Assembly: GCA_907163375.1 (NCBI GenBank)
Contig: CAJQUW010009023.1
Coordinates: 62,001-126,000, forward strand
Direction of reading: 5' to 3'
DNA length: 64,000 bases
Source of the DNA: Prostheceraeus crozeri
Taxonomy: Eukaryota; Platyhelminthes; Polycladida; Euryleptidae
The translations under genes were made by a program, and so were the position numbers. Positions 45,268-59,013 of this stretch are shown here, piece by piece (the stretch's first letter is position 1; each line of letters opens with the position of its first letter). The notes beneath the pieces were generated by a model. It was not told the origin of the DNA. It worked only from the letters and a program-made list of their open reading frames with translations, and did no database searches.

Positions 45268-46335
45268 ATGGATCTTCTCCAGTTCGTAGATCAAGCTTCG
45301 GCTGACCTGAAAATGGCATTGGAAAAACCTAACCGGAATAGAAGAAAGGGAGGAAGAAGAAGTAGTACGGCTATACTACCGGGTTCAAATAATGTGAGCG
45401 GTAGACCGGAAGGACGAATATCGAAAGGAAAAAGTTTGCAGAGGAGCTTCGTTTGTCAACAAAAGGTTTTAGACGCTCTTTTTAATCCAAAAGTTTTGCA
45501 TCCAACAGCGGAGGAACAAGCTCAGGACAAAACAGCAAAAAGCAATTTACCGTCTCTTCGAGCTCGTCGTTTGCCGTCATCGTTCTTTCATGGGCCAGCC
45601 AAGAATGCTACTGTTAACAATCAGAAAGCAACTAATCATTCGGCATGCTTTGAATCAGCAATGACCCAAAATAGCTCCAACAGTTATCCGCAGGAATTCA
45701 ATGCAATCACGTACCCGAAGCAGACTACAGTATGTCTTAGCCCGCAGCAGCAGATCATGTCATGTCAAACCTTTCCCCATGAACAAAACCAAACTTACCA
45801 CTCAGGTCTGGAAGTTCAATCGCGGATCTGGAGAGATGAACATTCCTACTCTCCGTATTACCATGCAGACGTATATTCTGGTTATCATGCGTGCGTCCAA
45901 AACGTTAATCGTCCGTTTGACGTGTCCTGGGATGGACATAATCAACTGAATCATTACAACAGTTATCAGTGTCCGGTCGTAGAGAGCCCTATCTCAGTGG
46001 ACAGTCGCGAATTTGGTTCAACAGTAGATTACAGCCCGAGCCCAGACGCAAGTTTTACCCCTGACTCTCATTCTGTGATGATAAATGAACTTCCGACGAC
46101 TAAAATCATGGAAACCACGAACCACCTGGACATTTGTATTGATGACTTTTATGGTGTGGCTCATACTTTTCCATCAACATCAACGTGGACTTCTGAATCT
46201 CCTCAAGAAGATTCAACGCATGCAAACAGAAAAACAGAGCCTCAACTCGTTAATTCCTCGCCACCCAGTGACTTTTCAGAAGCAAGTCCACTTCCAGAAT
46301 TTTCGTATGCATTCCGAGGACTTTGTTCCACTTGA
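45268..46335 (+). CDS. FAM181-like: FAM181-family TEAD-binding protein
   Basis: A complete single-exon frame of 355 residues, clearly GC-richer than its surroundings. Residues 1-20, MDLLQFVDQASADLKMALEK, match the conserved N-terminal helix of vertebrate FAM181A/B (LLNFV.LASSDIKAALDK), followed by a basic stretch (22-31). Residues 97-107, LRARRLPSSFF, form the FAM181 loop; in YAP the equivalent RKLPDSFF binds TEAD transcription factors, and vertebrate FAM181 (QLPASFW) is known to bind TEAD the same way. So a nuclear role at TEAD, within Hippo-pathway output, is likely. The rest is disordered and rich in S, P, Y, N and H, with a conserved-looking PLPEFSYAFRGL end. The ATG is chosen because the family helix starts at residue 3. 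No zinc finger or WW domain is present. Confidence 0.8.
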   Translation: MDLLQFVDQASADLKMALEKPNRNRRKGGRRSSTAILPGSNNVSGRPEGRISKGKSLQRSFVCQQKVLDALFNPKVLHPTAEEQAQDKTAKSNLPSLRARRLPSSFFHGPAKNATVNNQKATNHSACFESAMTQNSSNSYPQEFNAITYPKQTTVCLSPQQQIMSCQTFPHEQNQTYHSGLEVQSRIWRDEHSYSPYYHADVYSGYHACVQNVNRPFDVSWDGHNQLNHYNSYQCPVVESPISVDSREFGSTVDYSPSPDASFTPDSHSVMINELPTTKIMETTNHLDICIDDFYGVAHTFPSTSTWTSESPQEDSTHANRKTEPQLVNSSPPSDFSEASPLPEFSYAFRGLCST

Positions 46336-49300
46336 TCTTTTTAACAACAAGTTAAGACAGATGCTGATGGTTGGATACATCATCAGCAATAGACAGTTAC
46401 AGCTGTTCTTTGATTTTTCTCAGGAAAGATTGTACCATAATGACATTGTAACATGCATACCCCAAGTATACATATATTACATTACTTGTATATAATTGAC
46501 AAATTAATTTGAATATGGCCATGCATGTGCATGGCATGTGAACATGTCAACAAATGATTTCTCACATTTCCCTACAATGGCAATACAAAATTGAATTACT
46601 TGACAGAACTTTCTTTAAATAGCATTATTCAAGTCTATCTGACAATTTTTCAATGTGACATATTATATTTTCAGATAAATGTCTTGATTTAATTTACCTC
46701 AATGTATATGCCCAGTCATATTGTAAACAGCTGACACATGTTCATGTGTCGTCTTTAGGATAGACTTTTGGTCACATATGTGACTTTCCATGTGACCGAT
46801 AGTGAATCGCCATAGATCATGCACATGCGAGTACGCCGAGTACTTGATGAGAATAATTCAAATTGATTTTACGAATACTTTTCGGCATGTTCTGTTCAAG
46901 AATATCATTGGCAAGAAGATAATATCATATTGAACTTTTGATTAAAAAGTATTTTAATGAGGATAATAATTGTGTAGTTTAAAAATATGACACATTTTTC
47001 GTCAGATCGGTCACATTTAATCACCTTCTGAGGATTGATTTTTCACCATGTCGTTGGAATTAGACTCTGTAAATATATCTGCCTATTTTATAACCATGTG
47101 GCTGTGACAATTATCATAAGCTAATTCTGCAAATTGCTTCCTAAAAGTATGTATTTGTCCTATTGTTGAAAATAGGAATCTACCGATTTATTGGCAGATT
47201 TCTAAAAGAAGTGTAGGTATTAATGACTTTGAAAACATTTGTGCAATGTTTAAAGTGCTAACGTAATTTCTATTACATGCAGTGATTATCTAAAATATAA
47301 GTATATGTGGAACAATGCACATGCATTATGACTGGATGCTGGTTTGGCGACCTTCATCTGTCTGACTTTATCAAGGACAATAACCTGGAGAATGAATTTG
47401 ATTTTTCGTTGCTATCGGTCGGGATTCTTTCATTTAAAGATGTAAAAACATCTCTTTTTTTAAAGATGCAATTTAAAGATATAAAACTACACAGTCGTAG
47501 AAAATTCCCTTTTTCACATCTTTAAACCTGGAGAATCTTTAGAATTATTGACAGAAAAGTTGACACAATTCATAAATTTTACAATAATTAATTCTCTGTT
47601 CCTTACTGTGAGGGCCTAATGTGCTGCTAGTCCTAGTTGAATGGTAAGTTTAAATATAGATTGTAGAACCTATAACGTATACAGCTATTGCTTACGGAGC
47701 TTAAATCGATTTGATATTACGAGATATAATTGACATGTGGAAAAGCAGGCCATCAAATTTGCTTGTGCATATGAGCTTGCATACAGCACGCCAGAACCTC
47801 TATGCCATAGTTGCCCAACGAAATCAGAAACCTATATTTTCACTGCTATGAGACACAGAACGGCACCCCACAAACGTAAGCTGATTTCTCTTACATCAAT
47901 ATTTATCAAGAATAAAATTTGACTGCAAGCATGGAACTTTTATGCCATTGTTGCTATATTTGATTTTGTTTGATAATAGATTTTTCATAGAAAACTAAAT
48001 TTTTGTATCCTACCCCAACAATATTTTGTTGTCTATCTCTTCAAGACACAAATCTCGATAGAACGCTAATGCAATGTGCTAATGTAAGGTATTTACTAAC
48101 GAAACAAGGACATAATCAATAAATCATTCCAGCATGCAAACATTTGTATTAGTGGTTCTTTTTTTAGTTTACAATAGATAAATTGGGGCTATATTTTGTT
48201 GTCAAAGTGAAATATCAATGCGCATGATTATGAAATATACATGTTTGGCCATAAAATGTCTGGTTGATAGGTTATATGCAAGAGTGCTGAATATGTTGCA
48301 TGAACAACTATATCGGCAGCAAAGATATATCGTGCGCTTGAGTTTTTACAGAAAATTTATCGGTTATCGGCAATATTTCAAATATCGGCGCATCCCAAGT
48401 TGAAACATCAATGATCAATAATTAGCTCTGAGAGTTCCACTTCAGTAGCTTTAAGGCAAAAGTCCGTCTTGTATAGATGAAAAGTAATTAGTTGCAACAG
48501 ATGGTCTACCGTTTTGCGAACCTTTGATGGGACTGACGAATGGTGATTAGATCATGCCTTGAGTCAACTCGCTGCTACTTATTTAACTAGAATTTTAAAC
48601 TTAGAACTTTAGACTAAAACAGGCTCGGATTTTGGCACCGGAGACTGCTGTTGGCCGATGTCTTCACAAACTAGGACGTTTTTGCAATTTATTCATAAAT
48701 TCATCTGAATTGATTAATTCTAGAAAAATCAATATTTTGAACAAACAGAGGACGTTCTAAATTCCCTAGTCAGAAATCAATAGTCTCTTAAAACACAAGC
48801 ACGAGTATTTCAAAACACATCCGAATCTCGCATTTTGCGAGTTTCTTCCTTGACGTGATTGGAGAATGTTGTCGGAAAATCACCAACCGTTTAAATTAAG
48901 AATCTATTTATTTTGCTGATGTATCGGCGACATGCTGCACACCTTGAAAACTGCCAAAAATATAATGAAAACACATCTTTTACAAGCGAATAAAAATAAC
49001 AAGGAATTCATTACACAGAGCAGGGGTCATTAAAATGGATTGCAAGCAATCCATTTATTTCACTGCAGCAGAAAGCAACCAACTAATTTCAATAATGCCG
49101 TTAAGACATCCAATTAATTGCAATTATTAATTAACAATTACCGCTTGAATAGACTAATTCTTCATCTTCAAGTTTTCATTATGTTATTTCAATTTAGCGA
49201 ATTATAGGCTAAATGGGCCTTCATAGCCTTCTTATACACTTTTATCAAAATTAGATGGCGTCCTTGATAATTTTCAATTATGAGAACATCCAATGTTTTA

Positions 49301-50645
49301 AATAAGTAAGGTTCCTTTTATAGACCTAGAGGCAAGGGTATGACATATCTGAATATTTGACATACTGATGCCATTTTAATTCTGCTTTTACAATTTTTAA
49401 GGGTATATACTGCATGCTTCCCTTACTTTGCTGTAGAAACAACGAAAGACATCTTACAAGGCATCACAGTGGTTCATAATGTGCACATAAGAATGCGAAT
49501 GTGAGTGAATGGGACTGAGAGAACGAATATGATAAGGAGTGTCTAGATATGATCACCTACAGTGTTAAACATTTTCAGAGACAATATTTTTAGAAAAGTA
49601 GGCAGCATTGTCTGATATTTTGGATGATTACAGTTTACAGTAAATATAAATGTATTCTTAATTAGATGTAAATATTGGTGAATTTTGTTACAAACTCAAC
49701 TTCATCCGTCATAATTACCGTGAAAATCAATTACTGACACACGTGAATGAATAATCACGCGTACCTTTGATAGAACACGAAATAGAGTTTCAAAAGCTAT
49801 CATAAGTGTGCTTGCATCAAATAGTTCCTGATTAGAATCCTGAAAGCAATCAGTTGTGAATAATGATTGTTAATGATGTTTATATTTCATTTATTAATTA
49901 ATTTATAATTATAATATTATTAAATTTGAATTTAAATTTATTAAATTTGGCATTTCAGATGTGGTTAAAAGTGTCTCAAAAATGTCTCTGAAGATGGGAT
50001 GCTTTAGCTACGATAGTGGGTGCTGACGGTTTTGCAAATAAATCGGTCACCTAAATGCCTTCCCCACTACAATGCAAATCAATCAATTTATTGCAATTAT
50101 TCTATCACATCAATCTATTAATTGCAGTTTTTTATGACAACAATCAATTAATTGCGACTACTTTATTGAAATACATATAATTTTTGATAACCCCTGACAC
50201 AGAGAGCAGATATATAGAAATGATTACAACATAAAATTCATGACTTATGATAGAGCTGATACAGATTTTGCTGTATGCAAATGTTCATAGATTCAAATAT
50301 GTTGCACTGCTAATGCAAAAGCAAATGCGTCGACTGTGCTCATCACATGTTTATCCAAGCACGACATAACAAATGAAAAAGTAGAAGCAAGCATATATCC
50401 AAATTGATTTTTTTTTAACAAGAATGGTTATGATGAATGGCAGACTTACACGGATTTGACTTCACATATCTACATTCAGCTGATGCATCAGTCATGATTC
50501 CTGAATTTTACTTGTGTAGCAATTGTAAAGACGTGAATGAAATATCATACGTGCCTAAATAATAAAACATAAAATAGAGTTTTGAGGGTTAATATGAAGC
50601 TATTTTGTTTTGCAAACAACAGGTCATTAAACAACCCGGTACTTA
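46336..50645. other. Long non-coding stretch downstream of the FAM181-like gene
   Basis: No exon recognised. The first 150 bp would hold the 3' untranslated region, but I found no nearby AATAAA; the first clear one is near 47912. Short AATTAATTGCAATT-rich tracts recur at 49060-49140 and 50075-50165, with a very AT-rich palindromic patch near 49885-49945. Confidence 0.4.
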
Positions 50646-51262
50646 GGGTTATCTCCCCCTCTTCACGTTTTCAAATTTGTCTACCATCCGTAGAAATGAA
50701 TCAATCATCACAAAACTTCAGAGACACGTACTTGAGTATATTTTCTGCCCACATGCAGAATTTTATGCAAATCGGACAAGTACTTTCTGAATTAGAGACG
50801 ATGACGTAAAGAGTAGCGATGTCAGCAACTTGATCTGACTTCGCCTGACCTCATCGTCTGAGCAGACAGCACTAGGTCAACAAAGTCATGTTGCAACAAC
50901 TCTAAAAGTGATACTGACCCAGACCAAATCCTGTCCATTAATATGCTAACTTAAGAAAGGTATGGTTGGTGCGGTAATGGTCGTGGGAAGATTTCAAGAT
51001 GAGACGGAGACGGAAAGAGAACAATGCACACACGAGAAACAATACTAATTTGCGTCGATAACAGACAGTCAGATCAAGCTGCTGATATTGCTACACTTCA
51101 CGTTATTGTCTCTAATTCAGAAAGTGCTTGTCGGATTTGCATAATTTTTTTGTATGTCGGCAAAAATATACTCAAATGCGTGTATCTGAAGTTTTGCGAC
51201 GGTTGATTCGTTTTAACGGATTTTAGACAGACTTAAAGACTTTGGGGGGGATAGCCGATAAG
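50646..51262. mobile_element. Foldback element, arms about 200 bp
   Basis: The left arm (50646-50846) reads CACAAAACTTCAGAGACACG, TTGAGTATATTTT, ATGCAAATCGGACAAGTACT and TTCTGAATTAGAGACGATG. The right arm (51041-51262) is its reverse complement with about 80-85 per cent identity, starting with a CCCCC/GGGGG pair at the outer edge. The unpaired centre is about 190 bp. Short frames of 60-75 residues in each arm are mirror shadows. Confidence 0.75.
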
Positions 51263-52860
51263 TAGCAACAGGTTTATAAGAGATATGAGATATTCTATAG
51301 TTAGCGCCAATTCTTGATTATCGTTGCCATTATGACCAAAATTGTATGTCTAAAATGTTTTTGTTAGCAGAGGAGAGACATGAGTAGGCATCCTTCAACT
51401 CATTAGTAATGAAACTTTCATGTATCTTATAAATAAAAAGAGTCCTGAAATTCAAAAATATGTATAAGCACGGGGCCATTTGTCCAATCTCAACGGGTGC
51501 TAACTTTGAACTGAAGCAATTCTTAGATACTATGCTAAATGAAGGCCTATACGTTGTACATGTATAAGGATATCTCTATATTTTCCCAATTATTCAAATT
51601 TTATGTAAATCTAAATTTGTTTCTAATGTCTGTTTTTGACCCCCAGTTGAAATTGGACGAAAGGCCTCGTGCTAATGCATACTTATTAATTTCGTAGCTC
51701 TTTTTATCTATAAGAGGTATCGACTTTCATTTAGCCTAGCATCTGCCTCCTCAATCACTTATTTTTATTGCTATTGTATGCTTTGCTATTGCATGTCTAT
51801 TGTGATTGCTTGTGCTCCCTATGGTTCATATATCATTATTAACCGCTATCAATGTCAGATGTTTTAAAACATTCACATTTGGCTTGAAATCAACATATCA
51901 GCACTGACAAAGTCGTACTTGGATTTGCAGGCGCTCATGTTTGGGTTGTGAATCTTTTTAATTGAACTGCATTCTATTAGTTCAATGTCAGTTAAACAAT
52001 TTTCAATGCAGATCTTACTTTTGCGCTAAAAGATTTCAGTGTTCAATAAATCATAAGCAATATCAAAACGGCCAATGAAAACAAAGTGGTAAAGGCACTT
52101 GAATCTACTTCATCACAATAAGACGATACAAAATTTATTTTCCATGTATAGCTGTCACTAAGTTAACCCCAAGGTCAAGTAATAACTCTGCAACTGAAGT
52201 TGTCATATTATTTTCTCACTTGAAGCATTTTCTACGGGCCATTTCGAAGTTTAAGTCAATGCCTTTTCAATGCTATTGGTCCTCTTGACGTTACAACTTC
52301 CATAGTCGACTTCACACTTACCAAATCTTAACTCCTTTTGAGAGCCCGACCCATTATAAGCTCTCCAGTAGAGCATAAAATTCAGTTTAAATCACTTTTG
52401 ATGAAAACTACATCCACCTTCAATGTACACACCGTACACATTGACTAGCAGTTTGATAAGCAATTTAATTGTCTATCGGTTCTTCATGTCTGTCAATAAA
52501 ACACTGATTTCGTGTCAGAAAATATCACTTGTCATTCATTCTAGACTAACTGGGTCATAAAGTTTTGATTAACCTCAAGGTGAAGTTACTGATGTGCAAC
52601 TTATAGAGAGAAGAAAATCATAAGCGTGTAAATTGATCCATGATAGGATATTAAAGTAAACTTGGCTAGCTACTGTTGTCGACACAATCGAAATTTTAGT
52701 GATATTTGTTAAGGGTTACTCCTTCACATTTATTGAGAATGGGAATTAATACCAATTTTGTCGAGGCAAAGTGCAGATAAAACAAATGGAATAACTTCAC
52801 TTCAAATACACTTGAGTTCCATTCACGTCATTCCACTTCATACAATCAACAAGAAATATA
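51263..52860. other. Non-coding, nothing recognised
   Basis: Chance frames only. Confidence 0.4.
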
Positions 52861-53146
52861 TTAAAGGTTGCACCACGAGCTCGAAGCGCGAGCTTAGTCA
52901 AGAGTGGTGTAACCGAATTGGCGACACAGTTCTCTGCGAAGCTGACATCACTTCCTCGATACATGAGTTGCATGAATCATAGATATCGGACCGCGTCACC
53001 AATGATTTCTGAAACCGTTTCTAAACTATACAGGCAGAATTTCATTGTCTAATTGGTTTGTCGGTTTGTCAAAGACTAACGCTCAATTTCTACCCAAGAT
53101 TGCTGCATTTTGGCAAAATCCATGCCACAGGTAGGAAGCATTCTTT
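52861..53146 (+). repeat. Interspersed repeat, copy 2 (hairpin-headed)
   Basis: Second copy of the repeat at 1964-2240, same orientation, with TTAAAGGTTGCACCACGAGC at the start, the GGTTGCACC/GGTGTAACC hairpin, CACTTCCTCGATACATGAGT, and TTCTACCCAAGATT near the end. Confidence 0.65.
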
Positions 53147-56100
53147 GCTGACTTATATAGACTACTATCATAATGAGATATCCTTTTGTATTTCAGTAAC
53201 AGATTAATACGCACACATATTGAGTAGCATATGTATTTTGACAAATTAATGCGTCTAAGCTTGTATGTGCGTTTTAATGTAGGACTTGTGGAAATGAAAG
53301 AAAAAATTTTACTTTATGGCGAAATATACTAATTTGATGAACACTATTATGGGTACATTCGAAGATGATTTTCCGGGCAGGCCAGGTCGGGTTCGGATTT
53401 TTCATGGAAATTTTCGGGTCGAGTTGAATCATTTTTTTCAAGTGCACACCTCTAAGATGCACTACACGGTAGAGCGGATGTTTGCTCCGAAGATAACGCG
53501 GTGTACGTTAAACACAGCCCAAGCTCATGTCCGGTTTTAAAGGTTTTCCCAACGCTAATTCACATCTATGTCATTCATTTTCAAGTTAAGGCATGCAATT
53601 TCAAAGATCGTCAGTCTGCATCAAAGAGACGCGACAGATTTCAATGTTAGATCGCGCTGGATTATGATGTATGTACTACGGAAGTTCGTAGCAACGCATG
53701 CAGATTAATGCACAAGAAAGCAACTTGAATTACCAATGATTCCATAGAAATTTGATGAAAAAGTTATCTTTGAAATTGGTTGCCTTATCTTGAAATTGAA
53801 TTTATTACCACAAACTCTTTCCTTTTCATGGAAGTTCAGATGACACATGATTCAAGTTGATCTGTGAAATTGCATAACTTATCCTGAAACTGAATAGAAC
53901 TCGTAATTGCCTCATCTCCTTTGCATTTTCCATATTCTTAAATGCAAATTGATTGTTTAAGATTTGATAAAAATTAGCAAAAAGTGGGTAAAAACTCATG
54001 AAAGTGCTAAAGTGCTTTCCGGACCATTTGGTCAGTTTTGATATCTGACTTTGATTTTGAGGGATTTATAAATGAAAAACGCCACAAAGATGTTGTTTGA
54101 TGACATATATTCGCGAGGCCTTTCGTCCGGTTCTCGTCTGGCGAACACACCGGAATGATTTTACATGCATTGATCAATCATTTTAACTGAACATGAACAT
54201 GATATTGCATTGATCAATCAATTTAAGTGAACATGTCACCTGATGCATAAATGTACATGAGCTTGACATAGACATCTCTACTAAAAGCGGGCTACACCAA
54301 ACAATAGCATCGAAAACAGACAAAGGAAAGACAATAAAAATTACCACGTTAAAGACAAAGTCTGGACGGAATCTTTCTCTGTACATAAATCGGGGTTGAA
54401 ATACTTAATAACAAGAGCCTCTAATATGCACTGTCTCATAAAATACTGGGAGCGGTACAATACTGTGAAACGGTCACGAGCACCCGAAACCTCTAATGAG
54501 CACACTTGGAGATGGCGAGTAATAGCACTCGCAGGAATGCGTGCACAACGCGGCGGACACTTGGCATCAGAAAAGATCCAGCGCGGCACGTGCTCACCAA
54601 CTCCTGGTTCTCAGGCATCTCCTGGTTCTCCCCACGTACTCACATCCGCAAGCACATTTGTATTTGTAAATAACATTAGAAGTGGAGAGTTCCGGGAGTT
54701 TGTCTTTGAGAGATCGTATAGAGATACGACGCGTTGAAAACAAAACACGCAGCTCCAGACATGAACACACTGACAGAGCCGAACGAAAAGAAGAGAGGGA
54801 TTGTTAATGAGGTTTTCCAAACTATTCATTTATCAGATAATTTGTGTTCTCTGCAATACAACTGCAACAATTAGGCACAAATATATTGAGCAAACATAGT
54901 TTTTAGACTGACGAGGGGTGAGGGGTCTCAGCAGTGATACCAAAGATTTTTAATATTATAAAAGGCTAGATAGGAAATAGACGTGTTTTTACCTTGTGTG
55001 CAACGAAACCAGTGAAAATCAGCTGATATTGCATGAATTTGAAAATATTTGTAAGCGAGCAACAAATATTCCTTTTCATTGCTTCATTTTGGTAATTTGA
55101 GAACTAAAACGCATTTTAATAATAAATCAAGAAATTTTGATATGTCTAAAAGCAACGTCCGAATTGCAGCAAATACGGCCTAAGAGTACAACATTCTACT
55201 TTTTCAGATCTCTTGCAAAAACGTCTTCAGATGTAAATAAGAGCACTGCTTATGCAGTTCTTTCAATTAGACTTTATTACATTATTTTATGGCAGTTGAT
55301 TCTTAAATCTGAAGAGCGATGTTACATAGGAATAATACAAATGAAAAACAAATGGTTCATTTTTAGATCCAAGCAGAGTATTCACATGCAATTCACCAGA
55401 TAGATGACTAAATGACTTCTCTGAGCAGAATAATGAACCACATCTTTACTTGTGATCATGCAGCCAGATTGCTTCTTTGTAATAAGTCCGGCACCTGGCT
55501 ATGGTTGTACATGTAGATCGTTACTGTGCCCACGTGCACCGGCCTCGGCCACGCCAGACGCGATTGCTAAGCTTGGCAATAATATAACGTGTATATATAA
55601 TTTTGTGGCAAGAAATTATGATGCAATAAAAAAATAAGCATGAACTATCAGAAAATTTGATATAAAATTGGCTTAAGGAAATAAAAACGAACAACATATA
55701 CCAATATGTATGTTATACGGTGCATATTGTCAACATCTTTGACATCGACAGACATGCGATGATCGATTCCAGCTGGCCCTAAAATGCTCTCTGTTAATTA
55801 TTTCCAATAGATCCATATTGTATGTTTTAGCTTGGTAAATAACTCGAAGAGCGTTGTTGACATGGGTGAGCCCTATTAATAGTCAATTCCTCAGTGTGAT
55901 ATTTGGATTCTCACTGAAATTGTTTATGTCATGAATTCTACAGAGGGAGTTTAGTGTTAATCAAGTTATACCGCATCAGTCTTCATCTGAATATTTTTTC
56001 CTCCAAATTGATAGCACTGCATTAAATTGCTGTATTACCGGTCTCATCTTTAACAATTTTTTTCAGAGAAACTACTGAACGAATATTCTTGAAACTTATC

Positions 56101-58009
56101 ATATAATATCAGTGAATTGTACATTGCATCATGTGCCATTTCCAAGCTTTTTTGTCGCATTGCACAGCCGACAAAACAGCAATTTCGCTCCATTGCCGTA
56201 ATGCATTTTTTGCCACGATAAGGACCGTACTAAAATGGGTTCAAATTTAGGCATCTATTTCTCATCTAGCCTTTTTAAACAATTAAATATCTTTGAGTGA
56301 TACATAAGTGAGAGATCTAAATGTGTAATCGAAAAGTTTTACAAAGCTACCTTCTTTGTGTGAAAATCACGCATTTCTCATCATTGCATGACATTTTCAA
56401 CAAAAATGCGCATGCAACTGTCCCTGTTTTCTAAAAACAGAATTTGCAACTTTAAGTTGACTGAGAAAAGATAAGTCGAATTCTGAATGGCTGAGCCCCC
56501 CCCCCCTACCGAAAATTTCATCTAGCTCCTGAGCGAAGGAGGATTTAGATTGCTTATTTTCTACTCATTCCACAGCATTCCACCAATTTTGAATGAGCTT
56601 AATACTTTCGTCGCAATGAGATTTCAAAAATTTGAATGTACGACAGATTTATAAAATTTTGCACTATTTTCGTTTTGAATGTTCTCAAGTGTCCTTATTA
56701 ATATCAAAACCATAGGGTATAGGGATATGGTAGAGTGTCGACTCAAAAAAGTATCTGCATACAGTGAAAATTTTTATATCAAAAGATTCAGTTTTTTGCG
56801 GAGATTACGTTACCGTGGTCCAAAACATTATTTGAGCAGTTCTAAAAAAAGTCAAAATTTTGCCAATTTATATACTACCGAGATAACTCTCCTATATAAG
56901 TAGTATGAAACAAATTGGATATCAAAATGAATGAATATTTGATAATAAGCATCCTAACTAAGCCGAAATCAAGCTGATCATCAAGGGAATTTCATGAATT
57001 GTATTATAATGGAAGTCTTCATGAAAAGTCGAGAGACTATTCGTGCTTTCTTGACTGAGATTTCAAGTTTTTAATTCAATTTTCGCCGGCATGATTTTAT
57101 GATTCACTAAATTCATGTTTCATTTCTAGAATCTGAATAGTGATGTGGAACCATTTATATCTTTCAAAGTTAAATGAAGTCATTGTCTTAATATGATTGT
57201 CTTAATTTGATTATGTGATTTGCTGTGCCAGTGGCAGGTTGCCTGTGATATGATCATGCTTAAGAAAATACCCTTGAGGTTGAGCATGAAAGTAATAGGA
57301 ACAGATGGAATTGCTAATTTAACAAACATTACATCTTCAAGGCTGTCATGACACTGAGAATGTGTGAAATACCATCATTCCTTCTGCATTACAATCATGA
57401 TCACTCAATTCCGTGGTAACTTCTTCAAAGCTGCAGAAATTTGCATATCTCACATTTGGTGACAACACCGCCTGTATCTCCTTTGAGTTCATTTAATAAA
57501 ATCGAAAGTGTAGACACATTGGGGATTAAATAAATGCGGAGTTACCACTCTACCTAATATACTTACTCTATGATCGAAAGTGTGTTCACGTATAGATTTG
57601 AACAGAAAATGATAAATTCCTTGTAAATTCTATTTAGACTTTGTGACGTTTTGAATTCAAAATTTAAAATGGTTCCTGAAATAGGACAAAAAACAATATT
57701 AATAGTGCAAAAATCATCTTTTTGACCTTTGACCATACATTTGACCTCCACAGTGACCTTGAATATCAAAACAATGGTGATATTCTGACTCGTCATGATG
57801 AGAGCTTTCATTTGGTGTATTTTGTTTTGAATTTGCTCCTTTACTTTAGGAAATTTGCGGGGTTGGTCTCTGAGCGCCCTCCCTCTCCAGCAGAACGCGT
57901 TTGTCAAAACATCCCATTGGGACGAGGGGTAAGATTTGAGTCTCCAATTAAGCACTGACTCGCGATTCCCGCGATTTGAGTTGTTTTCATGAATGTGAAA
58001 TTATATAGA
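53147..58009. other. Long non-coding stretch
   Basis: No exon or family recognised. A GC-richer patch at 54480-54740 is open on both strands (113 aa plus, 82 aa minus) without a motif I know. A poly-C run is at 56498-56511. Near 57715-57760 there is a TTTGACCT/TGACC-rich tract. Confidence 0.4.
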
Positions 58010-59013
58010 GCTGATCATAAAAAAACGGACCACCACCTAAACTACGCTGAAGTTCAATCGATTCTTGATCGTTGAAATCAAAAGTTGAAGAAAGCAATCG
58101 AAAGCTTTCTGATCGTGTCGCACAACAACGTGTCATACATCATTCGAGAGCATGCATTCTCAGCCTTAAAATGAGCTATGATGGACTTGCATACGCTGTT
58201 GTATTTGCTGAGCAGTGCTCAAAATGTGAAAATCGCACAATTTACAAATTGCAATTTTTCTATAAGAAAACATGTGAGTATGATAATGAATCAGGCACGG
58301 TGAGAACAAGCATTTTCTGAGCTTTCGTTTGATATGCTGGTCATCAAAATCAGTGAACTAGGAAAAAATTAGTGATATCGTGAAGGTATCACAAAATCAG
58401 AAGTCTTTTGATTGAAAATGTTGCATTCTCACTTTTTCATCAAAAATGATCATGTTGGTATCTTCAGAATCCTTGTGAGGGAGTGCGAATATGTAAGTAT
58501 TAATCAAATACGGTCAATAGGTCTTACTCAAACTTGTTCAACGCCCCGGTCGTTTACTTAACCGGCGTAACTTTTTCACACATCGTGTTGTACCCACATG
58601 GAATGCCTTACCAGGTTTTTGTGTAGATGCTCGTACTGTTAATTGCTTCAAACGAAGACTTGACTTTTTTATGAAAGAGACATTTTGATTTTGATTACGA
58701 TTTTGACTTTGAATCCTTGTATATCTGGCTCCGCTCGGAGTTTATTCCAATAAATAAAATAAATAGTTTTTTTTGTCATTGCAGACAACATGTAAGTAAA
58801 CAAAGGTTCAAAACAAAGCAATTAGCGAAGTCATGTCTTTGTTCTCTGACCACGACTGCAGATTGTTTACCTTGATTATCTGTGTATTTTAGCGGCAATG
58901 AAGAAAAATATTGAACAAGTTTGAAAAAGAGCTATTGAACTTATTTGATTAATACTTACATATTCGCATTTCTTACATCACAAGGATTCTGAAGATACCA
59001 AACATGAACATTC
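58010..59013. mobile_element. Foldback element FB, copy 2 (truncated)
   Basis: Starts GCTGATCATAAAAAAACGGA and follows the left arm of the copy at 23649: GCTCAAAATGTGAAAATCGC, TGATAATGAATCA, GATCATGTTGGTATCTTCAG. After a 223-bp LINE tail, the centre and the beginning of the right arm follow (GTATTTTAGCGGCAATGAAG, GGATTCTGAAGATACCAAAC). The right arm stops near 59013, so the terminal right repeat is lost. Confidence 0.8.
58543..58765 (+). mobile_element. LINE 3' end inserted in FB copy 2
   Basis: The frame ending with TGA at 58688 reads NFFTHRVVPTWNALPGFCVD then TVNCFKRRLDFFM, the C-terminal signature of CR1/L2/Jockey-type reverse transcriptase proteins (..RVV..WN.LP....).  It is followed by a short untranslated tail and a terminal AATAAATAAAATAAATA simple repeat. 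Strong 5' truncation is normal for such insertions. It interrupts the foldback between TTGTTCAAC and TTTTTTTGTCATTGC, strings that are continuous in copy 1. Confidence 0.75.

Noticed and set aside
45701-46495. Frames of 82 and 136 residues in other phases across the FAM181-like gene
   Set aside because: Shadows; the family motifs are all in the 355-residue frame.
54396-54829. GC-richer patch with open frames on both strands
   Set aside because: No motif, splice-site pair or repeat partner that would support a gene call.
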